A stretch of 64,000 nucleotides of DNA from Planctomycetota bacterium (GCA_020638675.1 JACKID010000001.1:1-64000), one strand, 5' to 3'; positions 18,334-26,747 are shown, counted from the first letter of the stretch. A program made the numbers and translations. Notes: generated from the sequence alone by a model not told the origin.

Positions 18334-20586
18334 CTAGTCCGAATATGTGGGCAGGTGGATCGCGCCGAGGTCGGTCACGCCGTCGGCGGCTTTGAACACG
18401 ATGCGCCGGTCCGGGCGCAGGTCGTCGCGTGAGCGGCTCCAGAGGTAGAGCACGTACAGCTCGCCCGCCTGAAGGCCTGTAGCTGGTTGCACGACGTAGC
18501 CCTGGTCGTCGCCGCTGAGATGCGTGCGCGTGTGGTACCACGCGCCGTGTCGCGCGAACCAGAGGCGCTGCGCGTTCGTCTCGAAGGCGTTGTAGCTAGC
18601 TTCGCCGATGAGTCGCCTGAGCGCGTCGGGCTGTGCGCCGGCTTCCTGCGCCTCGAGGGTTGCCGTGTACTCGAATGCGTCAGCGCGTTCGATGGTCGGG
18701 TGGGTGGGCTGCGCGGCGCAACGCTCACGCACCTGGCCGGCGATCTCGTCATCCTTGTAGGCCAGTACCAGCCCGCGGATGGACGGCAGCCCGGCGCCGT
18801 GCTCGTCGACCGCGCGCAGGACCAGCACGTCGCGCCAGTCGGGGCGAAGCGCAAATGCCTTCAGCGGGTCTTCCGGCGCGTCAAGTGACTCCGAAATCGC
18901 AAGCGGAGTCGACGGCGTGGACGAGCTGAAACCGTACGAGCGGCGGCGCGAGTAGAAGTAGGAGTTGCCCTTGTCGGTGATGGTGGTGCGTGTTTGCGGA
19001 GGCGGGACGTAGTAATCGTGCGCTCCCGACAGCGTGATATGGCATGCGGTGAATTCGCCAGGTTCCGTGTGCAGCGCAAGTCCCTGCCAGCGCCCGTCGC
19101 GATTCTGGAACGCGAACGTTTCGGGATCACCCTGTTTGCGGTCCAGCTTGACGCACCATGAATGCGCGAACGCCTCGAGCGTGGGCGTCAGCCCGGTGCC
19201 GCCCAGTTCCAGCACGCGTACCGGCAGCGTGCGTTCCAGGTGGATCAGCCCGCCGGGCGAGACGTCGAGCGAGTCGGTCAACGTGTTCAGGTTGCCCGGC
19301 AGGTCGAACGTGACGTCGCAGGTCGGGCGGTCGTCGAATTCGATCCAGTGCACGCCGTCCTCGAACTTCAGCCTGTCCGTGCGCTTCTCTTTGGTCCAGT
19401 TCAGACGAACGCTGACATCACATGGCGCGTTGATCGTCAGCAGCAGGCGTGTGCGCCCGCGCGGGACGGGGTCGCCGCGGAAGTCGACGCGCGCCGGCGG
19501 CACCGGGCTCAGGATACCGCGGTTGCCCGGCTCATAGCCCGTCGCGACATGGCCGGGCTCGAACACCTTCTCGTCGAAGCCTTCGACGGTCTCCAGCACA
19601 ACGGTCTGGGCATCGGTAACCGTGAAGTCGTCCGTGAACGAGTAGCTTTGTTGGCCCCAGAGCTTTTCGTCGAAGTGAAAGCAGACCTGGTTGTCGCAAC
19701 CGGCCAGCACGGTGACCCACCAGCGCCCGTCGTCTGTCGCGTAGCGAGGCGGGTCTTTGCCCGGGCGATGCATCTCGTACCAGCCGCTGCCGCCGAAGCC
19801 GCCGCCGCCGCGCCCGGGAGGCAGCTCTTCGTCGGGCTCCGTCGGCGGGCGCCGGAACTCAAGGGGCCCAACGCGTGGATGCCCGACCGGTTCGAGCGCC
19901 TTGGAGGTGGTGATTACCTTCGGAAACTCCTGGATCCATCCGACAGGCGAGCCGTCCGGCTTCACGAATGTGAAGGAAACGGTACGCGTCCACACCGGCA
20001 GCTCGACGCGGTCGGTGCGCCGCTCATTGCGTGCAACCTCGAACCGGTAGCGCACGCAGCCCTTGCGCTCCGACGTGAGCGTGACCTCGTAGCTGCCCGG
20101 CTCCAGCCCGGTCGGCTCCAGCCCGGCCAGCCCAAGCCCGACACAACGAACCACATTGGACCGCGTATCGACGATCGCTACTTCCTCGACCCAGCAGTCG
20201 CCGACGGCGCGCTGCAGGGATGCTTCAAAGCCGGTGACGTCCATGCGCGCGCCGGTGCTCTCAAACAATTCCAGATCCACGAACCCGCCGCCGCGGCGGA
20301 TATCGGGCCCGTAGTCGGGAACGTGCAGCTCGGGCTGCGTTGGCGCCGGCGTCTTTGTTGCGGGTGTGGGGTCCGGTGTCCGTTCGGGCGCGGGCGTTTC
20401 GTCGCCCGGCTCCGCCCCCGGCAGGGCCAGCGGCGAGTCATCACCTGCTCGCTGCGACGCATTGTCCAGCTCCGCCACGGTCGGCAGCACGCCGGTAGCG
20501 CCGCGATTGGCCAGCCAGATTGCGCCCGCCAGCGCGCCCACGGCCACCAGCAGAATCACCGGTGCAAGAATTCGGTTACGCCCCAT
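18334..20586 (-). CDS. Large N-terminally anchored extracytoplasmic protein, unknown function
   Basis: The product has 750 residues. A single transmembrane segment lies at about residues 7-27 (ILAPVILLVAVGALAGAIWLA). A Pro/Thr-rich linker (about 60-100) follows, then about 640 residues of probable beta-rich repeats, with patterns such as GLEPGSYEVTLT and VARNERRTDRVELPV that resemble carboxypeptidase-regulatory/CNA-B-like modules. A Gly-rich insert (GRGGGGFGGSG) is present. I recognise no catalytic motif. It should sit in the inner membrane with the bulk outside the cytoplasm. It is divergent from the cyclase-fold gene across a 79-bp shared promoter region. Confidence 0.75.
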   Translation of the reverse strand: MGRNRILAPVILLVAVGALAGAIWLANRGATGVLPTVAELDNASQRAGDDSPLALPGAEPGDETPAPERTPDPTPATKTPAPTQPELHVPDYGPDIRRGGGFVDLELFESTGARMDVTGFEASLQRAVGDCWVEEVAIVDTRSNVVRCVGLGLAGLEPTGLEPGSYEVTLTSERKGCVRYRFEVARNERRTDRVELPVWTRTVSFTFVKPDGSPVGWIQEFPKVITTSKALEPVGHPRVGPLEFRRPPTEPDEELPPGRGGGGFGGSGWYEMHRPGKDPPRYATDDGRWWVTVLAGCDNQVCFHFDEKLWGQQSYSFTDDFTVTDAQTVVLETVEGFDEKVFEPGHVATGYEPGNRGILSPVPPARVDFRGDPVPRGRTRLLLTINAPCDVSVRLNWTKEKRTDRLKFEDGVHWIEFDDRPTCDVTFDLPGNLNTLTDSLDVSPGGLIHLERTLPVRVLELGGTGLTPTLEAFAHSWCVKLDRKQGDPETFAFQNRDGRWQGLALHTEPGEFTACHITLSGAHDYYVPPPQTRTTITDKGNSYFYSRRRSYGFSSSTPSTPLAISESLDAPEDPLKAFALRPDWRDVLVLRAVDEHGAGLPSIRGLVLAYKDDEIAGQVRERCAAQPTHPTIERADAFEYTATLEAQEAGAQPDALRRLIGEASYNAFETNAQRLWFARHGAWYHTRTHLSGDDQGYVVQPATGLQAGELYVLYLWSRSRDDLRPDRRIVFKAADGVTDLGAIHLPTYSD

Positions 20587-20665
20587 ATGGATAGAACGCG
20601 CGAAAACCGCCGCGGTTCAACCGGAGTCAGCGCGGCAACGTATACTGCCCCGCGAGGAGGACATC

Positions 20666-22414
20666 ATGCGCCGCGTGAACACCACGCTTGCGGTCCTGTT
20701 GTTGCTGGCGCTGGCCCGGCACGACACGGCCGAAGCCGCCGACAGCCAGCAACTGGCATGGCATTGCCCGGCGCTGACTGCGCTGCGCTTTGAGCGCAAG
20801 TCGCCCGCACCGAAGAGCCTGCAAGGCCCGAAGTTCGCCGATGACCTGATCCTGCTGCGCGCGCACCTGTCCGACGCGGGCGAAGTCACGGCCGCGGATC
20901 TCGGCGCGTTCAGCGAGGGCGACTTCATGCTGCGCGTCGCCTGCGTCGTGCCGGAAAAGGCGCCCGGCAAGGTGCGAAGCTGGAAGGCGGCGTTCGACAA
21001 TTCACAGAACCCGCGCGCGCTGGCAGCGATACCGGACAAGGTGTCGGCCGAGTACACGTTCACCGCAAGCAAGGACGGCGTCGCCAGCTATCACGTCAGC
21101 GCCACGGGCGACGACGGCGATGCCGAGACTGTGCCGGGCAACCCCGCAGTCGGGCCGCTGACCATCGAGGCCGACGCCACCTTCGATGTCGCAAAGGGCT
21201 GGCTGACGTCGGTGAAGGGCACGTGGAAGTACAAGGCCTTCACGGGCGAGGTCGAGATCGCGTTTGACTACCAGCTCGCGGGCAGCAAGACGTTCGCCGA
21301 CCGCGCCGAGATGAACAAGGAAGTCGAGAAGGCCATCGAGGCCGGTTTGAAGTCCGTGGACGAAAGCGACAGCTACTGGTCGCACCGCGCGGACTTCGCC
21401 TCGCTGGCGGCGTACACCTACCTGCACGGCGGGCGCCCGATGACAGATGCAAAGACCGCCGAGGCGCTGTCGAAGATGGTGAAAGAGAGCAGCACGCTGC
21501 CGTTCATCCAGATGTATCACGCGGGCGCGCTGGCGCTGGCGATTGAGTCGAAGTACATCGGCGATGCCGAGCGCAAGCTCGTTGCGGAAGGCAAGTCACC
21601 GAGCGAGTTCAAACGCGCGCTGACCACCGCCGACCGCGAACTGATGAAGAAGATCGTCGACTGGATTGCCTCGAAGGTCGACGAGAAACAGCCCGGGCTG
21701 CTGAGCTACGGCCAGAGCGAGGGCCAGCAGGTCGACCTGTCCAACACGCAGTTCGCGGCGCTGGCGCTGGCCGCGGCGTCGCGCTGCGGCGTTGAGATTC
21801 CGCCCGGGCTCGTGCGCGACATGGGCAACAACGTGACGGGCTTCCAGCAGGAGGACGGGCCGGAAGTCTGGCGCGTCAAGGGGCGCAAGAAGAACGGCAA
21901 GTGGGAGTACGAGCGCTACACGACCAAGGCGCGCGGCTGTTCATACCACGTGACACCGGGGAATCCGCCGCGCCCGGGCGCGCCCACCGGCTCCATGACC
22001 GGGGCGGGCGTCTGCACCATGCTGCTGATGCTGGACATTTACGAGGCATTCGACGCGGACCGCCGCAAACAGGAGATGGGCGCGACCGAAGCCAAGGAGT
22101 GGTCGCGCAGGCTTGAGGATGCGGCCAACAGCGGAATCGCCTGGCTGCAGGCCAACTACACCGTCGCGCGCAATCCGGGCATCGCCTACGGCGACGACAA
22201 CAATTACTACTACCTATATGCGCTGGAGCGTGTCGGCGCGTTCGCCCCGACCGAGTACATCGGCGAGCACAGTTGGTACGAAGACGGCGCACTGGCGCTG
22301 TTGCTGCGCCAGGGTACGAACGGCGGCTGGGGCGGCTTTGAGGACACCTGCTTCGCGCTGCTGTTCCTGAGTCGCGCCACGACACCGACGCGCCGAGTGC
22401 TGACCGGGAAGTAG
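20666..22414 (+). CDS. Secreted terpenoid-cyclase/prenyltransferase-fold protein
   Basis: The product has 582 residues, starting at the ATG preceded by GAGGAGG (20654-20660). MRRVNTTLAVLLLLALARHDTAEA is a signal peptide. Residues about 25-210 are a beta-rich domain. From about 210 to the end, helical repeats of the squalene-cyclase/prenyltransferase alpha-alpha toroid type appear (YTYLHGGR, NTQFAALALAAASRCGVEIP, and QW-like GGWGGFEDTCFALLFL). I know such secreted planctomycete proteins as prenyltransferase/squalene-oxidase repeat proteins of unknown role. No DxDD cyclase motif is visible, so sterol or hopanoid cyclisation is unlikely. The stop abuts the convergent DUF302 gene without a gap. 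Confidence 0.82.
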   Translation: MRRVNTTLAVLLLLALARHDTAEAADSQQLAWHCPALTALRFERKSPAPKSLQGPKFADDLILLRAHLSDAGEVTAADLGAFSEGDFMLRVACVVPEKAPGKVRSWKAAFDNSQNPRALAAIPDKVSAEYTFTASKDGVASYHVSATGDDGDAETVPGNPAVGPLTIEADATFDVAKGWLTSVKGTWKYKAFTGEVEIAFDYQLAGSKTFADRAEMNKEVEKAIEAGLKSVDESDSYWSHRADFASLAAYTYLHGGRPMTDAKTAEALSKMVKESSTLPFIQMYHAGALALAIESKYIGDAERKLVAEGKSPSEFKRALTTADRELMKKIVDWIASKVDEKQPGLLSYGQSEGQQVDLSNTQFAALALAAASRCGVEIPPGLVRDMGNNVTGFQQEDGPEVWRVKGRKKNGKWEYERYTTKARGCSYHVTPGNPPRPGAPTGSMTGAGVCTMLLMLDIYEAFDADRRKQEMGATEAKEWSRRLEDAANSGIAWLQANYTVARNPGIAYGDDNNYYYLYALERVGAFAPTEYIGEHSWYEDGALALLLRQGTNGGWGGFEDTCFALLFLSRATTPTRRVLTGK

Positions 22415-22807
22415 CTAGCCCGCGGCGGTCGCGATAATCCGCTCGAGCTGCGTGTCGATGGCCTTGGCCGGCACCGTCAACTTCTCGTTCTGGAACATCC
22501 CCATCATCACGCTGGGACGCACTGTGTGGATGTAGGTCTTGCCGCCCTGCGTCGTGATCGCGATGCGGCATGGCAGGCACGGCGCGACACGCTGGTCGGC
22601 CTCGAGAAAAGACTTCGCATCGCCCGGGCGGCAGATCTCGACGACCGTCGCGCCCTCGGCGTACTTCACGCCCTTGCCGGCCATGATCTGCTGCAGGTTC
22701 AAGGTGTTGAGCACTCCGAAGCCCTCGGCCTTGCTGGCGGATTCGACGCGCGAGACCGCTTCCGCAAGCGGCAGCCTGGATTCGGCGCGGATGAATTCGT
22801 CACTCAT
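22415..22807 (-). CDS. DUF302-family protein
   Basis: The product has 130 residues. It matches the DUF302/TT1751-like fold: a paired amphipathic alpha/beta pattern, central VVEICRPGDAKSFLEADQRV and CLPCRIAI, then a short C-terminal helix. The PCLPC cysteines (CxxC) could bind metal or be redox-active. There is no signal peptide, so it should be cytoplasmic. The biochemical role of the family is not established. The stop codon directly abuts the stop of the convergent cyclase-fold gene. Confidence 0.85.
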   Translation of the reverse strand: MSDEFIRAESRLPLAEAVSRVESASKAEGFGVLNTLNLQQIMAGKGVKYAEGATVVEICRPGDAKSFLEADQRVAPCLPCRIAITTQGGKTYIHTVRPSVMMGMFQNEKLTVPAKAIDTQLERIIATAAG

Positions 22808-22870
22808 GATTGTCTCCGTTGCTTTTCTACTACCGGAACGAGCTGCGCACCGGCATTCATCCCGTTGCGT

Positions 22871-23731
22871 TCATTTCAGCCAGGCCGGGTCCTCTTCCTG
22901 CGCGCGGCAGACGGCCTTCCAGGCGATAGTTGCTGCATCCACTGTGTTGTCGGCCGTCGCGCCGATGGTGCGCTCGTCGATACGTTCGACGCCGGTCACC
23001 TCGACAGCTTTGGCCGCCATCTCGCGGCGATGGAACTCGACGCTGATCGTGACCGGCAGCTTCGGCTTGTGCGGCCTCAGCTTGCCCGCCTTGAAGCGCT
23101 TAACCGCCTCGGCCGCGCCGTCGGCCAGCAATTTGTGGGTCTTCGCCGGCGGCATGCACAGCGCGGCCGTGACGCCGTAGGTCGTCTTGGTCGGCACCCA
23201 GACGAAGCCGGCGGGAATGCTGGCTTCAGCTTCGGGGCCCAGCTCGCTGGCGCCGCTGACCAAACCGACCGGGATATCCCAGTGCCCGACGACCGCCGCG
23301 TTCAGGGCTGTTTCGCCGACGATCTCGCCGTTAATGCGGATGTTCGTGATCGCCGAGCCGACCCACGTGTGGGACAGCAGCCCGTTCGGCGTGCCCGCGC
23401 GCGAGTGGTAGCCGGTGAAGAACGCGAGCTGGAAGCTGCCGTCGCAGCCCTGGCTCTGGCACAGCGGCTTGTTGTTCGGGTGCGCCGGACCGACGACCAG
23501 TTGCGCCGCCTCGTGCAGCTCTTCCAGGATCAGGTTGCGCATCACCCCGTGCCCGTCGCAGACAACGAACTCGCTGTCCGGAGCAGTGCGCAGTGCGCCG
23601 GTGATGGCGGCGTTCACGTCGGCCGTCATCATCTTGCGCGCGCGCTCATAGGTCTTGCCCTCGGGCATCAGCTGGTCGCGATGCACCACGCCGGTCACGC
23701 CCTCCATGTCGGCCGAGATGAAGATCTTCAT
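22871..23731 (-). CDS. M55 (DppA-like) D-aminopeptidase family protein
   Basis: The product has 286 residues and begins MKIFISADMEGVTGV, the family's zinc-binding opening (Asp8 and Glu10). It continues with CDGHG (His61), FTGYHS (His109) and INGEIVGE (glutamates 136-140), the expected order of ligands and catalytic residues in DppA-type binuclear zinc D-aminopeptidases. The family hydrolyses short peptides with D-residues, for example from peptidoglycan turnover, and forms cytoplasmic ring-shaped decamers. The length fits. No dipeptide ABC transporter genes accompany it, so the true substrate is open. The ATG is preceded by AGGAGGCAG. Confidence 0.88.
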   Translation of the reverse strand: MKIFISADMEGVTGVVHRDQLMPEGKTYERARKMMTADVNAAITGALRTAPDSEFVVCDGHGVMRNLILEELHEAAQLVVGPAHPNNKPLCQSQGCDGSFQLAFFTGYHSRAGTPNGLLSHTWVGSAITNIRINGEIVGETALNAAVVGHWDIPVGLVSGASELGPEAEASIPAGFVWVPTKTTYGVTAALCMPPAKTHKLLADGAAEAVKRFKAGKLRPHKPKLPVTISVEFHRREMAAKAVEVTGVERIDERTIGATADNTVDAATIAWKAVCRAQEEDPAWLK

Positions 23732-23856
23732 GGCTGCCTCCTGTTGCGCGCATGTTAGCTAGCACGGCCGGCCGGCGCTCCAAAATCGGCGCGGGCTTGG
23801 AGCAGGGCCGGGCGGGCTGGCTGTGCTATGGTTGACTCAGGTTGATGGAGAAGACC

Positions 23857-24186
23857 ATGTATCTCGTGAACACAGAATCGATCCCCGGCTATCGCGTGCG
23901 CCAGTCATTGGGGCTGGTGCAGGGCAACACGATCCGCGCCAAGCACATCGGGCGCGACATCATGGCCGGGTTCAAGAACATCGTCGGCGGCGAAATCGTC
24001 GGCTACACCGAGCTGCTGGCGGAGGCCCGTAACGAGGCGACCCAGCGCATGATCGCGCAGGCGCAGTCGATGGGCGCCAACGCGATCGTCAACGTGCGCT
24101 ACTCGACCGCCAGCGTCATGCAGGCCGCGGCCGAGATGTTTGCCTATGGGACGGCGGTGATTGTGGAGCCCGAAAATGTTGGCTAA
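23857..24186 (+). CDS. YbjQ/UPF0145-family protein
   Basis: The product has 109 residues from the ATG preceded by GGAG (23847-23850). It shows the complete YbjQ pattern: GYRVRQSLGLVQGNTIRAKHIG, then GGEIVGYTELLAEAR, then ARxxATQRMIAQAQSMGANAIVNVRY and AYGTAV at the end. Family members form small pentameric rings and have been called heavy-metal-binding-domain proteins, but the function is unproven. The gene overlaps the following membrane-anchored relative, whose ATG lies inside its last codons, so the two should be translated together. Confidence 0.9.
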   Translation: MYLVNTESIPGYRVRQSLGLVQGNTIRAKHIGRDIMAGFKNIVGGEIVGYTELLAEARNEATQRMIAQAQSMGANAIVNVRYSTASVMQAAAEMFAYGTAVIVEPENVG

Positions 24187-24730
24187 AGGCGACGAAGCCT
24201 TCACGGTCGTCATCCTGCTGCTGACCTACGGCAGCCCCGTGGTCATGCTGTTCGCGACGTGGCTGATCGGGCGCTGGATCCAGGACCGGCACGTGAAGTC
24301 ACTGGAGCGGCGCGAGGCCGACGTCGGCAAGCGCGTCATCATCACCAATGAAAAACGCCTGCCGGACGGCGTGGCCGCGACGCAGGGGACGATGGTGGCG
24401 GGCTCGGTGGTGGTCGGTACGGACTACTTCCGCCGCTTCCTGGCCGCGTGGCGCAATATCTTCGGCGGGCGGGTGGGCAGCATCGAGCCGATCCTGATGC
24501 GCGCGCGCCGCGAAGCAATCCTGCGCATGCTCGCCAAGGCCGACGCCCAGGGCGCAAACTTTGTGGTCAACGTGCGGCTCGAAACGGCCGTCGTCGGCAC
24601 GACACAAGGCGGCAACAACCGCAACAAGTTCAGCATGTGCGAAGTGCTCGCCTACGGCACAGCCGTGAAGACCGGCTACGACCACAGCCCGTACGGCGTC
24701 ACGTACGACGCGCGCAACGACCATAATTAG
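24176..24730 (+). CDS. Membrane-anchored YbjQ-like protein
   Basis: The product has 184 residues from ATG 24176, which overlaps the end of the upstream ybjQ-like gene by 11 bases. One transmembrane helix (about residues 10-32) is followed by a basic stretch. The rest is a YbjQ-like domain: VIITNEKRLPDG, GTMVAGSVVVGTDYFRRFLA, then RREAILRMLAKADAQGANFVVNVR and EVLAYGTAV. It looks like a duplicated, membrane-tethered copy of its neighbour, perhaps recruiting it to the membrane. Its last 4 bases overlap the stop of the convergent sigma-factor gene. Confidence 0.85.
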   Translation: MLAKGDEAFTVVILLLTYGSPVVMLFATWLIGRWIQDRHVKSLERREADVGKRVIITNEKRLPDGVAATQGTMVAGSVVVGTDYFRRFLAAWRNIFGGRVGSIEPILMRARREAILRMLAKADAQGANFVVNVRLETAVVGTTQGGNNRNKFSMCEVLAYGTAVKTGYDHSPYGVTYDARNDHN

Positions 24731-25575
24731 CTGACGCGCGCGAGTTTGTCCGGGTTGCGGACGGCGCTGATGGTGTGCGCCTGCCCATCGATCGACTCGA
24801 TGACGAAAATCGTGTCGAGTCTTCCCGCGACCTTCAGCAGTAGCCCGACCTGCCCGTTTACCGCAGCGAACTCGTAGCTCAGTTCAGCCAACGGGCGCGA
24901 CGCGACTCCCTTGAAGAACTTCGCCACGATCTCGCGGCCTTTCAGCACGCGCATGGCAGCAGCAACCTTTCCGCCGCCATCGGAAATCAACTCGACGTCT
25001 TCTCGCAATATCGCCTCGATGCGGGCGATGTCGCCGCTGCCGACCGCATCCAGGAAGCCTTGCAGCATGCGCTGCTGCGCTTGCGGCGACGTCTCGAAGC
25101 GCGGGCGCGCGTCGCTGAGGTGCTTCTGCGCGCGGCTGAACTGCTGGCGACAGTTCGCTTCTGTCTTGCCGACAATGGCCGCGATCTCCGGGTAATCGTA
25201 CCCGAACACCTGGCGCAGCAGAAAGACTGCCCGCTCGACCGGCGTGAGGCGTTCGAGCATCGTGAGGAAGGCCAACGACAGGCTTTCCGCCAGTTCGCCG
25301 CCGTCGGGCGGCGCGGCCGAGACCAGCGGCTCGGGCAGCCACGGCCCGACGTACTCTTCGCGCCGGCGCTTGAGCTCGCGCAATCTGTCGATACTCAAAC
25401 GCGTGACGACGCTGGCAAGCCACGCTTTCGGCTTCTCGACGGCGTCCCGCGGCTCGCGCTGCCAGCGCAGCCATGCGTCCTGGACGATGTCATCGGCATC
25501 AGCGGCGCTGCCAAGCATGCGATAGGCAATCGCGAACAGGTACGCCCTATGGTTGTCGAACGACGCATCGGTCAT
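24727..25575 (-). CDS. ECF41-type sigma factor (SigJ-like) with SnoaL-like regulatory domain
   Basis: The product has 282 residues. Region 2 is AYLFAIAYRMLGSAADADDIVQDAWLRW and region 4 lies at about residues 100-155. The C-terminal 120 residues are an NTF2/SnoaL-like domain. All three ECF41 hallmarks are present: WLPEP between regions 2 and 4 (79-83), DGGGK (199-203, consensus DGGGR/K) and NPDKL (274-278). In this group the fused domain replaces an anti-sigma factor, and the usual target is the adjacent carboxymuconolactone decarboxylase/oxidoreductase/epimerase gene. Here the ATG overlaps the stop of such a gene (ATGA), so the two are one operon. A matching promoter lies at 26157-26183. Confidence 0.95.
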   Translation of the reverse strand: MTDASFDNHRAYLFAIAYRMLGSAADADDIVQDAWLRWQREPRDAVEKPKAWLASVVTRLSIDRLRELKRRREEYVGPWLPEPLVSAAPPDGGELAESLSLAFLTMLERLTPVERAVFLLRQVFGYDYPEIAAIVGKTEANCRQQFSRAQKHLSDARPRFETSPQAQQRMLQGFLDAVGSGDIARIEAILREDVELISDGGGKVAAAMRVLKGREIVAKFFKGVASRPLAELSYEFAAVNGQVGLLLKVAGRLDTIFVIESIDGQAHTISAVRNPDKLARVS

Positions 25576-26135
25576 GCGACTTTCCTTGGCGGCAGCATAC
25601 AAAGGGCGCCTTCGTAGTAGTTCTCGGATTGCGCGTCGAATACGCGATTGGTGCGCGCACGCAGGTTTTCCCAGCCGATTGCATTGGTGAGTTCAACCAG
25701 TTGTTGCGTCCCCAGGGCAATCAGCAGGCGCCCGAACAAGCCTTCATCGACGTTGCTGGGCGTGTCCGTCATCGCGTCGGCAAGCGCCAGCACGTCGCGT
25801 TCGAGCTCGCTGAACGCGTCGCTGCCGAGCCAGTCGGCCAGCGCCGCAATCTTGGCGTGGCTCAAGCCGAGCTTTCCGCCCACGGCGGAGTTGATGTCCA
25901 CTCAGAAGGGACATCCAATGCGCTGGGCGACGCGGGTCTGCGCAAGCGCCACCAGCCCCGGCGGTACGGAAAGTTTCTGCATCGCCTGTTCCATGCCGAT
26001 GCGCCCTTTGAACACGGGCTTGCTGATGGCGGCGATCCGGACGGGTTCAGGTACACGTCCGAGCATGCGTTTCATGAACCGGTAGACCGCGCGCTGGTAG
26101 AGACCGCGTGGTTTGGAACCTTCGAGGCGGGCCAT
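25572..26135 (-). CDS. Carboxymuconolactone decarboxylase/AhpD-like protein, candidate selenoprotein (CxxU)
   Basis: The frame runs 187 residues if the in-frame TGA at 25904-25902 is read through. The first 77 residues end in RIGCPF and the next codons after TGA read VDINSAVGGKLGL. This is a continuous CMD-family sequence in which TGA replaces the second cysteine of the redox CxxC motif (Cys75-Pro-Phe-TGA78). CMD/AhpD proteins use CxxC for peroxide or thiol chemistry, so selenocysteine would be chemically sensible. The start ATG has AAGGAG 8 bases upstream. The 3' end overlaps the ECF41 sigma gene by 4 bp. A nonsense mutation or a base error in TGC/TGT would look the same. No sel genes are in the window. 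Confidence 0.8.
25875..25904 (-). promoter_or_regulatory. Possible bacterial SECIS hairpin after in-frame TGA
   Basis: On the minus strand the TGA is followed after 12 bases by TCCGCC-GTG-GGCGGA, a 6-bp stem with a three-base loop that begins with G. The loop starts 18 bases after the TGA. A short upper stem, a small loop with an early G and 16-37 bases of spacing are the published kind of bacterial SECIS constraints. Such stems also arise by chance in GC-rich coding DNA, so this supports the reading without proving it. Confidence 0.4.
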
Positions 26136-26156
26136 GTTCGTCTCCTTCATCAGGTT

Positions 26157-26183
26157 GACGAACATGGCTGTCCCGTTGTGACA
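26157..26183 (-). promoter_or_regulatory. ECF41-type promoter (TGTCACA-N16-CGTC)
   Basis: On the minus strand TGTCACA (26183-26177), a 16-base spacer and CGTC (26160-26157) match the -35/-10 signature described for ECF41 sigma factors as I recall it. Transcription would start near 26150, just before the AAGGAG and ATG of the CMD-like gene. The sigma factor would therefore activate its own operon. The -35 touches the end of the upstream DinB gene. Confidence 0.75.
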
Positions 26184-26184
26184 C

Positions 26185-26652
26185 CTACATGTATGGCATT
26201 TCTGGAATCTTGTCGAGCAAGCGCTGGTAGACGGCGAGGGCGCCGCGGTGGTGGCTGGTGTGTTCTTCCAGCCCGCCGATGATGCTGGTGCGCGGAAAGC
26301 CTCCCATCACCGGGCCTTTGATGGGGGCTTCCCATTCGGCTTCGGGCAACTCGGCCAGGCGCTTCAGCAGCTCGTTGTTGGACTTCTCGTGCCAGGCGCG
26401 GGCTTCGGTCAGGCTGGTGCAGGCGAGGATGTGCTTGTTGTGCTTCACGAAGTCCATGTCCATGCCGGTTTCGCTGAACGCGCCGTCCATGAACCAGTCG
26501 ATGGTGTGCGCCACGTGCGCGACCTGTTGCGCGGCCGTGTACATGCCGGGCTTGGGCGCGAATGCGCTGTCGGCCTCCTCGAGCTTGCTGGTGGACTTGT
26601 CGAAAAACAGCTTGGTCAGCTTGATGGTGTTGATCAGTCGTTCGCGGTCCAT
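26185..26652 (-). CDS. DinB-like four-helix protein
   Basis: The product has 155 residues. It has DinB/YfiT fold features: an N-terminal helix starting MDRERLINTIKLTKLFFDK, metal-ligand histidines in QQVAHVAHTIDWF, and a C-terminal EEHTSHHRGALAVYQRLL helix carrying the other ligand histidines. Such proteins are cytoplasmic metal-dependent, often thiol-S-transferase-like enzymes (bacillithiol or mycothiol type); the substrate is unknown. It is encoded just upstream of the CMD-sigma operon on the same strand, but the ECF41 promoter lies after its stop, so it can be transcribed separately. Confidence 0.85.
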   Translation of the reverse strand: MDRERLINTIKLTKLFFDKSTSKLEEADSAFAPKPGMYTAAQQVAHVAHTIDWFMDGAFSETGMDMDFVKHNKHILACTSLTEARAWHEKSNNELLKRLAELPEAEWEAPIKGPVMGGFPRTSIIGGLEEHTSHHRGALAVYQRLLDKIPEMPYM

Positions 26653-26747
26653 GTCAGGTCTCCGTATTGGTGTGCGCGCAGCATAACCAGCCTTGCGACA
26701 AATCAGCCACGGAGTTCACGGAGACTCATCGAGCTGCAACCGCCTGA

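Noticed and set aside
25572..26165. Simple split gene (two separate CMD half-genes)
   Set aside because: Both halves lie in one frame with only a TGA between them at the CxxC position; a separate start for the second half would lack a ribosome-binding site. A nonsense mutation remains possible and is stated.
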